Shown here piece after piece: positions 1-8,231 of a DNA stretch of 30,164 nucleotides (position 1 is its first letter; each line of letters starts with the position of its first letter). The notes beneath the pieces are model-generated. The model was not told the DNA's origin and did not search any database. It was given only the letters and a program-made list of their open reading frames with translations. The translations under genes and the position numbers were made by a program. Origin of the DNA: Acidobacteriota bacterium (lineage in GTDB: Bacteria > Acidobacteriota > Terriglobia > Acidiferrales > UBA7541); the NCBI GenBank assembly GCA_003161495.1, contig PMOP01000454.1:3771-33934 (forward strand). Direction: 5' to 3'.

Positions 1-64
1 TCGTGCCGTCGGATTCCGGAGTTTTCTTGATCGCAATGTTTCAGGCAATCCCAGTAGCCCATTT

Positions 65-82
65 GGGTTAACCCATATGGGT
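65..82. promoter_or_regulatory. Overlapping dyads near the window start
   Basis: Two perfect palindromes overlap here: GGGTTAACCC at 65-74 and ACCCATATGGGT at 71-82. They lie 3' of the pilZ gene that ends at 119. No T-run follows on the minus strand, so a simple intrinsic terminator is not supported. They could be operator half-sites, because a related CAAATGGGTTA occurs at 486-496 just upstream of the same gene. Function unknown. Confidence 0.25.
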
Positions 83-118
83 GGGGCCATTCGATCTGGT
101 CACATTCAAAGCGGCAGA

Positions 119-484
119 TTAAAGCAGGTATTCAAGACCTAATCGGTATTTCTTTTTGTCTTTCGCGAGGTGATTCCATCGGACTTTCAGGAGTGTCGGA
201 ATGTACACGTCCTCGTTTAACAGAGCGATATCACAACGCACGACCGTTCCAGCAGCGAGAGGCCGATCGCAAAGCATTCCAATTCCGCCTTTGGCTATGT
301 TTTCTGCCACCGCTAAAAGAACCCGCCCGGGCCGGGCCGTCGATTCCAAAATTGGAAGCAGGGTAAGGGCAATCTCCGCAGACCAGGGAAATCGTGGAGA
401 ACTTCTTTTTTCATCAACGCTGGGACCGGCTTGGGGACACAAGACGAAGGCATCTTTAAACTGATCCGTGCTCAAGTCAAGCAT
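119..484 (-). CDS. PilZ domain protein (probable c-di-GMP receptor)
   Basis: This 121-residue protein consists of one PilZ domain, the small beta-barrel that binds cyclic di-GMP. The RxxxR arginine motif is visible as RSSPR near residue 27. The second motif, normally [D/N]xSxxG, appears as NIAKGG near residue 63, so the serine is replaced by alanine and binding may be altered. There is no membrane segment or fused output domain, so it probably acts in the cytoplasm by contacting a partner. It follows the PAS-LuxR gene by 37 nt on the same strand and is probably cotranscribed with it. The ATG at 484 has no clear Shine-Dalgarno sequence, but no better in-frame start exists. Assignment to PilZ is fairly secure; the partner is unknown. 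Confidence 0.8.
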   Translation of the reverse strand: MLDLSTDQFKDAFVLCPQAGPSVDEKRSSPRFPWSAEIALTLLPILESTARPGRVLLAVAENIAKGGIGMLCDRPLAAGTVVRCDIALLNEDVYIPTLLKVRWNHLAKDKKKYRLGLEYLL

Positions 485-521
485 TCAAATGGGTTAGTCC
501 GCCACCAGGCCAAAAAAAATT

Positions 522-1070
522 CTACAACTTGCCGGTAAATGCCTTCCCCACAATGCCGGAACGCGTGGAAACTCCCATTTTGACCATAATCATACGCAGA
601 AACACTTTTACCGTATTTGGACTGATGTCCATCCCCGAGGCGATTTCCTTGGTCGTCAAACCGTTCAGTAGATGCGGTAGAACTTCCCGTTCCCGGGCCG
701 ACAGATGAAACTTCTCGGAAATCTGTTCGATGGCAATCGATCCGTTCGAACCTCTTTCGAGAATAATGGCGAGCGAGCATCGCGCGTCGCCTTGAGCGAG
801 CGCATTCACGCGATATGTGCGGCACTGGTAGAGCCTTCTCCCGGATTGAAAATCCGAGACCAAGTTCGGGGCCCGCGAGGACTCGCCGGACACCAAATTG
901 GCGCGCACTTTGGTCGCGAGGTAATTGTCGAGGTCTTTATGAGCCTCAACCTTTTGGGGGTAGCTGAGAATTTCGGCGGCGGCCCGATTGAAAAAAATCG
1001 GGTTCAGGCTGGAATTTAAAAGAAGAAATCCTTCCGAATTCGCAGTCGCTTTACTTGCAATTTGTTTCAT
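522..1070 (-). CDS. PAS-like / LuxR-type HTH transcriptional regulator
   Basis: The protein has 182 residues. The N-terminal part (about 10-100) has the look of a PAS sensor domain, with the stretch GFLLLNSSLNPIFFNRAAAEIL. The C-terminal part (about 118-180) is a LuxR/GerE helix-turn-helix: SAREREVLPHLLNGLTTKEI, then the recognition region SPNTVKVFLRMIMVKMGV. There is no receiver domain, so it is a PAS-LuxR regulator, not a two-component response regulator. The ATG at 1070 has a good ribosome site (GGAGAG, about 9 nt upstream). It lies between the kinase gene and a PilZ gene on the same strand and may regulate this EPS locus. The sensed ligand cannot be told from sequence. Confidence 0.85.
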   Translation of the reverse strand: MKQIASKATANSEGFLLLNSSLNPIFFNRAAAEILSYPQKVEAHKDLDNYLATKVRANLVSGESSRAPNLVSDFQSGRRLYQCRTYRVNALAQGDARCSLAIILERGSNGSIAIEQISEKFHLSAREREVLPHLLNGLTTKEIASGMDISPNTVKVFLRMIMVKMGVSTRSGIVGKAFTGKL

Positions 1071-1281
1071 TTAAGTACTCTCCGTTCGTGCATGTAAACG
1101 TCGTCGCTAAACCTCTAAGCAACTTCCAGGAGAATTGCACGATTCCCCATTGCTTGCTCGAAGTAGCACTTCAAATTGGAATATTGGCCATTCGTTCAGC
1201 TGGGCAGAATTAGGATTAGGGTCCGATATCTTGATTTGGTCTTCCGCAAACGATTGATCCCATACTCGGGTCAAGTCCGCT

Positions 1282-2439
1282 CTATCGCGTTTTTTCGGGA
1301 CGCTCTTTTGCGGGTCTGGCGGCACTGTAATACTGATCGTGGTAATCCGCCTGATCGGGGCCCGATACTTCATTGATCACTACGCCGATCAACTTCGGTG
1401 AATCCAGGGCCTGTAACCCTTTTTGTAACGCTTTAACCGGGGCCATGCCCTCGCGCACAACAAGAAGCGTTCCGTCCACCAGTCTCGACCAGAGGTTGGC
1501 ATCCACGATTGGCAGCATGGGGGTGGAATCCACCACGATCCAGTCAAACTGCGTAGCCATTTGCGCGAAAGCTTTCGCGAATCGAACGGAACTCAGAATG
1601 TCGGCAGGACGATCGCTGGGCTTCCCGGCGGTGAGGATCCATAGTGGCATGCCATCCAGCTTGCAAACCAACTTCGAGGGTTCCGGATCATTTCCCGACC
1701 ACCAGTCTGTCAAACCGTGCAATTCACTTAATCCAAACAGCGCCGCCAAAGTCGGCCTATGCAGATCCCCTTCGATCAACAACGTCCTGGCGCCGGAATA
1801 CTTGGCCAGCGTAACCGCCAGATTTCCCGCCACCAGCGTTTTTCCTTCGTTGATCACGCTGCTGGTAACCTGGATCGACTTCATTTCGCGCTGCCTGCGG
1901 AGATGGTCCAGTCGAGTGACCAGTGCGCGAAATTTCTCCGCCCCCAGACCATTTGGATCCGCAAAAGCGACTAATCTCGAATCAGGCGAAACCTTCGCTT
2001 CCATGGAGCGAGCTTCCAGGATGTTGACCTGCATTCGCGAGGTTTCATCCGATTGTTTCGTCGCGGGGATGGATTCGGATACAGCCGTGGCGGCTGGCGC
2101 TGTTCTAAGCGGAGCGGCGTCGGGAGCGACGACCTTCGAGTTTAATTCTTGCAGGGAAGCATTCTCGTTTTCTGGTTTATTTAATTCAGCGGGAACGGGG
2201 AGGATTACACCCGGATTGATCGTGCCTTGAGAAAGAGTTTCCTGTGGCGCTGAAACTGCCGGAACGGATGCCGCCAAACTTTGCACCGGTTCCGCTACTT
2301 TTGCGGACTCTTTTGGGGCAGCGCTCGGGGCAATTGCGTCCGTTGGAGCGGCGGCGGGCGCAGCTATCGCTCGCGGCACTATCTTCAGCAAGCCGCGCTT
2401 CAGTTCCTCATCGCTTAATGCTTCAAATAATCGGCTCAT
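1282..2439 (-). CDS. CapB/CpsD-like (BY-kinase type) P-loop protein of EPS assembly
   Basis: The protein has 385 residues. The start MSRLFEALSDEE resembles EpsG/CapB-type autokinases. Residues about 20-160 are a low-complexity Ala/Pro-rich linker, and 165-360 form a MinD/BY-kinase-like P-loop domain. Walker A is VINEGKT (195-201), where the family normally has PGEGK[S/T]. Walker A' is LLIEGD (220-225) instead of LLIDxD. Walker B is WIVVDSTP (300-307). The C-terminal tyrosine cluster is short (Y366, Y370, Y371). Family members phosphorylate their own tyrosines and control EPS chain length together with a Wzz partner, which is encoded 198 nt upstream. The altered P-loop and Walker A' leave kinase activity in doubt. 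The ATG at 2439 is preceded by AAAGG. Confidence 0.85.
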   Translation of the reverse strand: MSRLFEALSDEELKRGLLKIVPRAIAAPAAAPTDAIAPSAAPKESAKVAEPVQSLAASVPAVSAPQETLSQGTINPGVILPVPAELNKPENENASLQELNSKVVAPDAAPLRTAPAATAVSESIPATKQSDETSRMQVNILEARSMEAKVSPDSRLVAFADPNGLGAEKFRALVTRLDHLRRQREMKSIQVTSSVINEGKTLVAGNLAVTLAKYSGARTLLIEGDLHRPTLAALFGLSELHGLTDWWSGNDPEPSKLVCKLDGMPLWILTAGKPSDRPADILSSVRFAKAFAQMATQFDWIVVDSTPMLPIVDANLWSRLVDGTLLVVREGMAPVKALQKGLQALDSPKLIGVVINEVSGPDQADYHDQYYSAARPAKERPEKTR

Positions 2440-2637
2440 AGTACCTTTGTTTTTGATTTGACGCTAACAGCTGGGTGTCCGCCGTTACCCATAAACTCCA
2501 CAATCTGACAAGAATGGATCGTCACTGCGGCCCACGAAAAGCTGGACACAGAAACTGGCGACAAGCACAGGGCCGGGAGATTAACACGATCCCAATCATT
2601 TGCTCCAGCAAAACAAATCCGGGAACCGAATTCATTC

Positions 2638-4263
2638 TCAACCTTTGTAGAACGCGTAGAGGTTGCCAAGCACGATCAACACAACGAGCGCCATGGCTGC
2701 ACCAAGTTCCGTCCACCAACGCAACACGACCAAACCATTTTCTCTTGGCGTACGCAAGCGGGGGATACCCACGAGCACGCGGGCGGGAACAATCCCCTCC
2801 AGGTCTTTTTCCTGTCGAACGCGTACGTCCAGCAGGTCCAGACCGAAAGCGAGGCCTAGCCCGAGCAAAGCTCCCACAAACAATCCTCCCAAGCTGAACA
2901 ACAAGCGGTTGGGAGCCGAAGGCTTTTCGGGCAAGCTTGGTGGATCGATAATGCGGAACTGTTCTCCCTGTTGCCGTTGCTCGAGGCTTGTGGCCAGTTG
3001 CGATTGCATTTGCTTTTGGAGGAGCGAGTCGTAATTGGACTTGGATTCATCGTACCCGCGCGAGATATTGATCAGCTCCTGCTCCGTCTCCGGCGTCAAA
3101 TTCAAACGCCCCTGATACGCGGAAATTTCCGCATCGAGATCCTTTTCGCGCCGGTCATCGTTTGCGATTTCCAATTGATTGGCTTTGAGCTGGCTTTCCA
3201 CCTGCATCATAGAGCTAGGCGCACCATGCTGCACTTGTTCGATGGACGCCGGATCCACGCCATTGGCGGCTTGGGGTTCTTTTTGAGTTTCCGCCATCTC
3301 GCTTTCATTTTGCTTCTTCAGCGCCTCGGCCTTCGCAATTTTTTCCTTCAGCGAGACGATGTCCGGATGCTCATCGGTATATCTGGACTGTAAACCGCGG
3401 AGCTGAACCTTCAGATCCAGAAGTTCCTGCTCAATGGTATGGGGAGCGGCACCTTTCGAATCATCGCTGCTGCTGCCAAAGCTCGCCTGCGCCGATTGAT
3501 ATTGTTGCTGCAGCGACTCGAGGTATAGCTTTTGTTGCCTGGCCGAGTCCAGCGTCCGTTGGGTATTCTGCAATTGCGACTGGAGCCCCGATAAGATCTG
3601 GACGTTGCTCTCCAATTGACTGGGCAATTCGCCGAGATGCCTCGCCTTGAAAGACGCTACTTTGGCTTCCTGCGCCGCCATGTTCGCTCGCGCATCTTCA
3701 AGTTCCTTCTCAAGGAAGGCAGTCGTATTTTCGGATAGCTGCGTCTGCGCCTTCAAATTTTCGTCGATGAAAAGAGTGGTCAGTTCGCTGTTCACCTGGC
3801 GCGCAAGCTCAGGCGATACAGTGGAGTAGTGCATCTTGAAGGCTGTGAGTTCGCCGGGACGGCCAGGTGCGTCTACGAGTTCAATTTTAATATCGTCGCG
3901 CATTCGTTCGACTGGATCTTCGGACTTCAGCAGTCCGCTTATGCCCCGCGTCTGGGGATAGAGATGAAAGCGGTCGATTGTGGCTTGCAGCCTGGTGCGG
4001 CTTAAAATCTGCTGCGACATACTCTGCAGGCGGCCTTGCAGGTTGGCGGTAACGTTGGGTACCACGTACTGGTCGGGGACCTTCTGCTGCTCGACGAGGA
4101 TCAACGCTTCGGACTCGTAAATGGAAGGCAATAGCCAGCTCACACCCCATGCCGCGGCCCATACGAGAAACAGGGGAAGCAAAATCCACCAGCGCCGCCT
4201 GAGCGCAATGGCCCAGTAGTCTTCCAGGCTGCGGCCTACTGGTTCGTCGAGTTCATCTTGCAT
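2638..4263 (-). CDS. Polysaccharide co-polymerase, Wzz/GumC family (first copy)
   Basis: This inner-membrane protein controls polysaccharide chain length. It has a Wzz N-terminal domain, a first membrane segment at about residues 25-46, a long periplasmic coiled-coil region (about 130-440, rich in Gln/Glu/Leu heptads) and a second membrane segment at about 455-478. A third C-terminal hydrophobic segment (about 518-538) is not part of the minimal Wzz plan. The typical Pro-rich region before the second membrane segment is visible as IIDPPSLPEKPSAPNR. I chose the ATG at 4263 (541 residues) because GGAGG stands 5 nt upstream; the ATG at 4293, ten codons earlier, has no ribosome site. No kinase domain is fused; the separate CapB-like protein downstream is the likely partner. 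Confidence 0.9.
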   Translation of the reverse strand: MQDELDEPVGRSLEDYWAIALRRRWWILLPLFLVWAAAWGVSWLLPSIYESEALILVEQQKVPDQYVVPNVTANLQGRLQSMSQQILSRTRLQATIDRFHLYPQTRGISGLLKSEDPVERMRDDIKIELVDAPGRPGELTAFKMHYSTVSPELARQVNSELTTLFIDENLKAQTQLSENTTAFLEKELEDARANMAAQEAKVASFKARHLGELPSQLESNVQILSGLQSQLQNTQRTLDSARQQKLYLESLQQQYQSAQASFGSSSDDSKGAAPHTIEQELLDLKVQLRGLQSRYTDEHPDIVSLKEKIAKAEALKKQNESEMAETQKEPQAANGVDPASIEQVQHGAPSSMMQVESQLKANQLEIANDDRREKDLDAEISAYQGRLNLTPETEQELINISRGYDESKSNYDSLLQKQMQSQLATSLEQRQQGEQFRIIDPPSLPEKPSAPNRLLFSLGGLFVGALLGLGLAFGLDLLDVRVRQEKDLEGIVPARVLVGIPRLRTPRENGLVVLRWWTELGAAMALVVLIVLGNLYAFYKG

Positions 4264-4315
4264 TCCAACCTCCGGCCGTTTTTCTGAGCGCATTCACGAT
4301 TGCAAATTGTTTCAT

Positions 4316-5581
4316 TCAATTGGAACCACGGCTTTGGTCTAAAAGAGAGGCTTTCCCTTGCAGTGGCAGGTCCGGATTCTTTTCGCTTACCGGCGCCGCT
4401 AACACCGGTGAGGGCGCTGGGACAACAAAACTTTTTACGGTTGCCGCGAAATCGCGCCACGAATACTCAATTCGCCGGTCAAAATTGAAATGAAACCCGG
4501 CCCAGCCCAGGGAAAACAACAATGCGCCCGCAAGCGAAAACTTTGTCAGCCATGTGCGCGCAGGTGGCTCGGCCGTCGTCAGCACCGCGTGACGAGGAGC
4601 TAATTGGACGACCTGCTGCTTGGGTTCCTCGGCGGTTTTTGGCGACGCGTCGGACTTTTCATTTGGTTTTTCGAGGGAGGATCCCGGAGCAACGTCCGCG
4701 ATTACGTCGCGCATCATTTCGCGGTCAATGGTTTTGACCTTCGTAGCCCAACCCAGCGACATCGCACAAAAGCACAGATTGCTGATATTTCGCGGAATGC
4801 CTTCGCTGTGTTCCGCAAGAAGCATCCGGGCGCCCACGGTAAAAAGGGAAAGGCCGCTGTAACCTGCAACCCAAAGGCGATGGTCGATGTAGGCGTCGAT
4901 CTCCTCGCGAGTGAACGGCTCGATCCGAATCGAAAAGGAAACTCGTTGCCGAAGCTGCGCCATCGAAGGCTGGGCTAACTTCTCGCCGAGCTGCGGCTGC
5001 CCCGCTAGAACAATCTGCATGAGTTTCATCCACGGCGTCTCGAAGTTCGACAGGAGCCTGACAAATTCAAGCGCCTTATCATCCAGGTTCTGTGCCTCGT
5101 CAATGACTAAAATGAGTCGCCGGCCCGCGCGCATTTCCTCCATGAGAACCTGGTTCAAAGTCGCGTGCATTTCCGGTAGATCCTTGCCCGTGCCGTCCAG
5201 CCCGAGGTCCGCGAGCAGGTAGCGCATGAGGTCCCGAGCGTCGCCCATGGTTTGAAAAAGAAAAGCGGTGCGGGCATTGTTTCGCAGGCCGCCAAGGTAT
5301 TGGTAGAGGAGCGAAGTTTTTCCCATTCCCGGCTTGGCGATAAGCGTCAGGAATCCTCGATTCAGCTCCGTGCCATAGGTGAGCGCAGTGAGGGCTTGCC
5401 TGTGTTTGGGGCCAAGGTAGAGAAAACGCGGATCGGGCGTTACGCCGAACGGCTGCTCATTGAGACCATAATGTTCAAGGAATATGCGTTCCACGCGATG
5501 TGCATCCCCCGTGCTTTCTACCACGGGAATGGACGCAGGCGCTCCTGCAACTGGCGAGATGGGAATATTCGCTTCACTCAT
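4316..5581 (-). CDS. ExeA/GspA-like AAA ATPase with C-terminal membrane anchor
   Basis: The protein has 421 residues. The N-terminal signature YGLNEQPFGVTPDPRFLYLG (about 38-57) is typical of ExeA/GspA and of the ATPase found in exosortase-linked EPS loci. Walker A is AKPGMGKT (82-89) and Walker B is LILVIDEAQ (156-164). AAA sensor and arginine-finger regions follow to about residue 295. A single hydrophobic segment at about 347-366 would anchor the protein in the inner membrane, followed by a short periplasmic tail. In ExeA, ATP hydrolysis helps remodel peptidoglycan for secretin assembly; here the context suggests a role in assembling the EPS machinery. The gene lies 52 nt before the Wzz gene and after the antiterminator gene. 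The ATG at 5581 has AAGGGTGAG upstream. Confidence 0.85.
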   Translation of the reverse strand: MSEANIPISPVAGAPASIPVVESTGDAHRVERIFLEHYGLNEQPFGVTPDPRFLYLGPKHRQALTALTYGTELNRGFLTLIAKPGMGKTSLLYQYLGGLRNNARTAFLFQTMGDARDLMRYLLADLGLDGTGKDLPEMHATLNQVLMEEMRAGRRLILVIDEAQNLDDKALEFVRLLSNFETPWMKLMQIVLAGQPQLGEKLAQPSMAQLRQRVSFSIRIEPFTREEIDAYIDHRLWVAGYSGLSLFTVGARMLLAEHSEGIPRNISNLCFCAMSLGWATKVKTIDREMMRDVIADVAPGSSLEKPNEKSDASPKTAEEPKQQVVQLAPRHAVLTTAEPPARTWLTKFSLAGALLFSLGWAGFHFNFDRRIEYSWRDFAATVKSFVVPAPSPVLAAPVSEKNPDLPLQGKASLLDQSRGSN

Positions 5582-5731
5582 GTCAGCTCACCCTTCCCAC
5601 GGGATTGGAAGCATCCTGCGTGGATACAGATCTATGAAGTGCGTTTTTATTTTGAACGCCAATGGTTGTGCGCAACATGTGACTGGGAAAACCTCGAGGT
5701 TAAAAATGCGATATCTGATGGGCCCAAACAA

Positions 5732-6292
5732 CTAAACCAATTCCACTTCATATCCTTCGACCCGAATCGCGATCGATCGTTGCAGTAGTTCGACTGACAC
5801 GATCAGACTTTGATCCTTGCCCTGGCTCAACAGAATTCCCTCGATGCCGTTCAGAGATCCTCCGCGTACCCGCACTCGTTGTCCTATTCGAATATAGGGA
5901 TGCACGGCGCATGGAATCTTTTCCCGGAGCGCTATACGAAGATTCTCGATCTCTTCACTGGGGATCGGTGTCCCTTCTCTTTCATTTCCCACGAATCCGA
6001 GCACGCCGGGCGTCCGCAGAACTTTTAAGCGCTCCTCAGGACTTTGAACGATCCGAACAAACGCATAACAACTGAACATGGGGACTTCCACTTTGCTTCG
6101 CCGGTCACTCCATTGATGGATCTGTTGAAGCAGAGGAAGAAACGTGAACACTTTCTTTTCCATGAGCTGCCCGGCAATCCACTTCTCATGCCTCGGCTTA
6201 GTATGAATTGCAAACCAATCGGAATTCTCCGGGGCCAAACTCATTGAAGGATGCAGTGCCGCAGATTCTAAATGTATTTGCCTGGTAGACAC
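5732..6292 (-). CDS. NusG/RfaH-like antiterminator of the UpxY type
   Basis: The protein has 186 residues. The NGN domain (about 24-120) begins with DWFAIHTKPRHEKWIAGQL and contains WSDRRSKVEVPMF and VLRTPGVLGFVGNE, which are characteristic of UpxY-like NusG paralogues in capsule and EPS loci. A KOW domain follows (about 130-186, VRVRGGSLNGIEGILL). Members of this family travel with RNA polymerase and let it read through long polysaccharide operons. The gene heads the minus-strand set that contains the AAA ATPase, Wzz and kinase genes, matching the usual position of such regulators. The GTG at 6292 is preferred because GAGAGGG lies about 10 nt upstream; an in-frame ATG at 6244 (residue 17) lacks a ribosome site. 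Confidence 0.9.
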   Translation of the reverse strand: MSTRQIHLESAALHPSMSLAPENSDWFAIHTKPRHEKWIAGQLMEKKVFTFLPLLQQIHQWSDRRSKVEVPMFSCYAFVRIVQSPEERLKVLRTPGVLGFVGNEREGTPIPSEEIENLRIALREKIPCAVHPYIRIGQRVRVRGGSLNGIEGILLSQGKDQSLIVSVELLQRSIAIRVEGYEVELV

Positions 6293-6450
6293 AGCTTCGC
6301 CCTCTCAGTCCCATTTCTCATTGCAGTACTGATGGCCCAAGTTCCCCTCCTTCGTGGCCTGCAGGTCTGGCCCACGACCGACCCATCACCGAATCCAGGA
6401 ACGGACGCCCGCATTGTCATGCATACTCTCGGCGTTTCGATTCGCGGCGC

Positions 6451-6972
6451 TCATTCCTGCCCCACTGTGGATTCCTTAGAATCCTTGATGAGGCCGGCAA
6501 CAAGTCGAGACGCTTTCTTCGAAAATGTGCGTAACAAAAATCCCTTGCCCACAGCGGAAAATCCGCTGCGATTGGTGCCCGCGATGTCGTGATCCACACG
6601 CAGCACTCTCATTTCCGATTTCATTTGGGCTTTGGACGCGCCATCGGAGAGAGGAAGAATGACTTCCATATGGATCACGGCGTTTACCGGGGGAGGAGTT
6701 CCGGTCAATACAAACACACCCTCAACACTCATGTCTCGCGTGACACCTTCTCCCTGGAAGCGCTGGTTGTCAGGACGTTTCCAGCGGAAAATAACGGAGG
6801 TGCTCATTCGGTAGCGAATGGCCCTTCTTCGCTCCACCGATTGCTCGGATGTTTGCGTGGTTTGAGTCTTTCCCGTCATTTTTAGGCCAAAATAGATACT
6901 TTTTGGTATTGCGGAGGCTATGCGAATCGAGGGTTGTCCACAAGTGGCTTTTAACGTCATTGATAAGAACAT
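6451..6972 (-). CDS. PilZ domain protein (probable c-di-GMP receptor, second copy)
   Basis: The protein has 173 residues with one PilZ domain. Both c-di-GMP motifs look complete: RRRAIRYR around residue 50 (the RxxxR element) and DMSVEG around residue 81 (DxSxxG). There is no other recognisable domain or membrane segment, so it is probably a cytoplasmic adaptor. The ATG at 6972 has GAGG six bases upstream. A second ATG at 6879 would remove a poorly conserved 31-residue N-terminus but lacks a ribosome site. The gene lies 158 nt upstream of the antiterminator gene on the same strand, which fits c-di-GMP control of EPS production. It is less degenerate than the PilZ protein at the other end of this module. 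Confidence 0.85.
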   Translation of the reverse strand: MFLSMTLKATCGQPSIRIASAIPKSIYFGLKMTGKTQTTQTSEQSVERRRAIRYRMSTSVIFRWKRPDNQRFQGEGVTRDMSVEGVFVLTGTPPPVNAVIHMEVILPLSDGASKAQMKSEMRVLRVDHDIAGTNRSGFSAVGKGFLLRTFSKKASRLVAGLIKDSKESTVGQE

Positions 6973-7463
6973 TTTTTGCCTCAGTGGAGTTAGTCATTTT
7001 GAGGCCGCCCTGCCGACGATTTTCAGGACAAAAATGTCACCAAAATTAGGGCAAACAATAGGAGGCAAACCGGACAGGTTCTAGTGACAAATGTCCACTA
7101 AGGAAAACCGGCCAGCTGATTCCTCCTCTGTAGATCCTTCTTCCTGCAATGTGTGCAACTCTCACACAACAAAGCAGATCACGGATGAGATTGGCTTGGG
7201 GCAATTTGAAACATGTCTTGAAGGCTGATCCCGCTTTGCCGAACTAACCGCATGCCCATCTGCTTTTTATTGCAGCACCGCTTAGCAGAACTGGGAAGCC
7301 ATTTATCCACAGCCATTTGCTGTTCAATGTTAAAATCATGTTGCAATGGGTTAATACGTATGGTAAACCTGACCCTAGCGAATTTGAACTAAAGCTGCTT
7401 ACGAGTGGTTCAATCTTCGGTGTCCCCCGAAAAGCCAACTCAGCAAGAAACGGAGACCATTGC
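6973..7463. other. Divergent intergenic region between pilZ and a luxR-type gene
   Basis: This 491-nt stretch shows no convincing gene, although the frame of the downstream gene stays open back to 7317. It carries several small dyads: GGACA-AAAA-TGTCAC at 7026-7040, its approximate inverse GTGACA-AA-TGTCCAC at 7084-7098, and TGTGTG-N7-CACACA at 7150-7168. A CAATGGGTTA stands at 7344-7353. These are plausible regulator sites for the two divergent regulatory genes, but no factor can be named and no strong sigma-70 promoter was recognised by eye. Confidence 0.35.
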
Positions 7464-8156
7464 ATGCCGGAGTCTCTCAGAGCACCCGATAATCGTATTT
7501 CTGTCCTTGTTATCACTCCTGATAACATTACAGCTGAACTACTGAAGAGCGCCTTCAGGCACGAACGCAAACAGGGTTTCGCGGTCCAAACTCTGATCGG
7601 AAGTTCCCAGAAAGTTATTGGAAAACTGGGAGCGCATAAACCTCATGTGGCGCTGGTCTGCGATGAACTTCAGGACAGTCCTCATGCGGGTTTCAAAGTT
7701 CTGCAGAAACTCCAGGAATCTCATCAACACACCGCAGCCATAATGCTCCTGCAACGGATCAAACCTGACTCCGTAGTGGAAGCGTTTCGGGAAGGTGCGC
7801 GAGGAGTTTTCAGCAGGGACCATTCCCTAAAAGCTCTTTCGAAATGCATTCGAACGGTCCATCAGGGCCAATACTGGGCCAGCAACGACGATCTTGGCCA
7901 TATTATGGGCGCTCTTTCCCAACTGAAACCCCTGCGCTTCAATAATTCCGAGGGAATGCCATTATTGACTCGCCGTGAGGAAGATGTGGTCCGCTTGGTG
8001 GCGGACGGCCTAAAGAACGCCGAAGTCGCTATGAGGCTCAAGGTCGCCGAACATACGGTGAGAAATTATCTGTACCGGATCTTCGATAAGCTGGGAGTAT
8101 CCAGCCGGGTCGAACTCATTCTGTATGCTTACAACCAGTGGAATCACAACGATTAG
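7464..8156 (+). CDS. LuxR/NarL-type regulator with degenerate receiver domain
   Basis: The protein has 230 residues. Residues 10-135 fold like a response-regulator receiver, with RISVLVITPD as strand 1 and PHVALVCDELQDSP as the strand 3 and phospho-site region, where D67 is the candidate acceptor. The acidic pair of strand 1 is missing (ITPD), and the conserved switch lysine near residue 118 reads FSRD. Residues about 165-225 are a clear LuxR helix-turn-helix (LLTRREEDVVRLVADGLKNA, then EHTVRNYLYRIFDKLGV). I chose the ATG at 7464 because GGAG lies 8 nt upstream and the receiver starts right after it; the frame extends back to 7317 without conserved content. No histidine kinase lies nearby. 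Phosphorylation-independent action is possible. Confidence 0.85.
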   Translation: MPESLRAPDNRISVLVITPDNITAELLKSAFRHERKQGFAVQTLIGSSQKVIGKLGAHKPHVALVCDELQDSPHAGFKVLQKLQESHQHTAAIMLLQRIKPDSVVEAFREGARGVFSRDHSLKALSKCIRTVHQGQYWASNDDLGHIMGALSQLKPLRFNNSEGMPLLTRREEDVVRLVADGLKNAEVAMRLKVAEHTVRNYLYRIFDKLGVSSRVELILYAYNQWNHND

Positions 8157-8231
8157 AGGCGATTGCGCATCGGGCATTCGGCGGTTTCCGAGTCCCAAAG
8201 ATAAATATCCGCGGCAAGGGCTCGCTTCATT

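Noticed and set aside
6299..6312. GG-N10-GC spacing on the minus strand just before the antiterminator gene
   Set aside because: The -12 element (GGGC) is poor, and the start of transcription would fall inside the coding sequence. A second such spacing at 6370-6383 also lacks the TGC core.
7150..7168. CRP-like site TGTGTG-N7-CACACA
   Set aside because: The half-sites do not have the TGTGA-N6-TCACA spacing of CRP sites, so no regulator can be named; it is kept only as a dyad in the intergenic entry.
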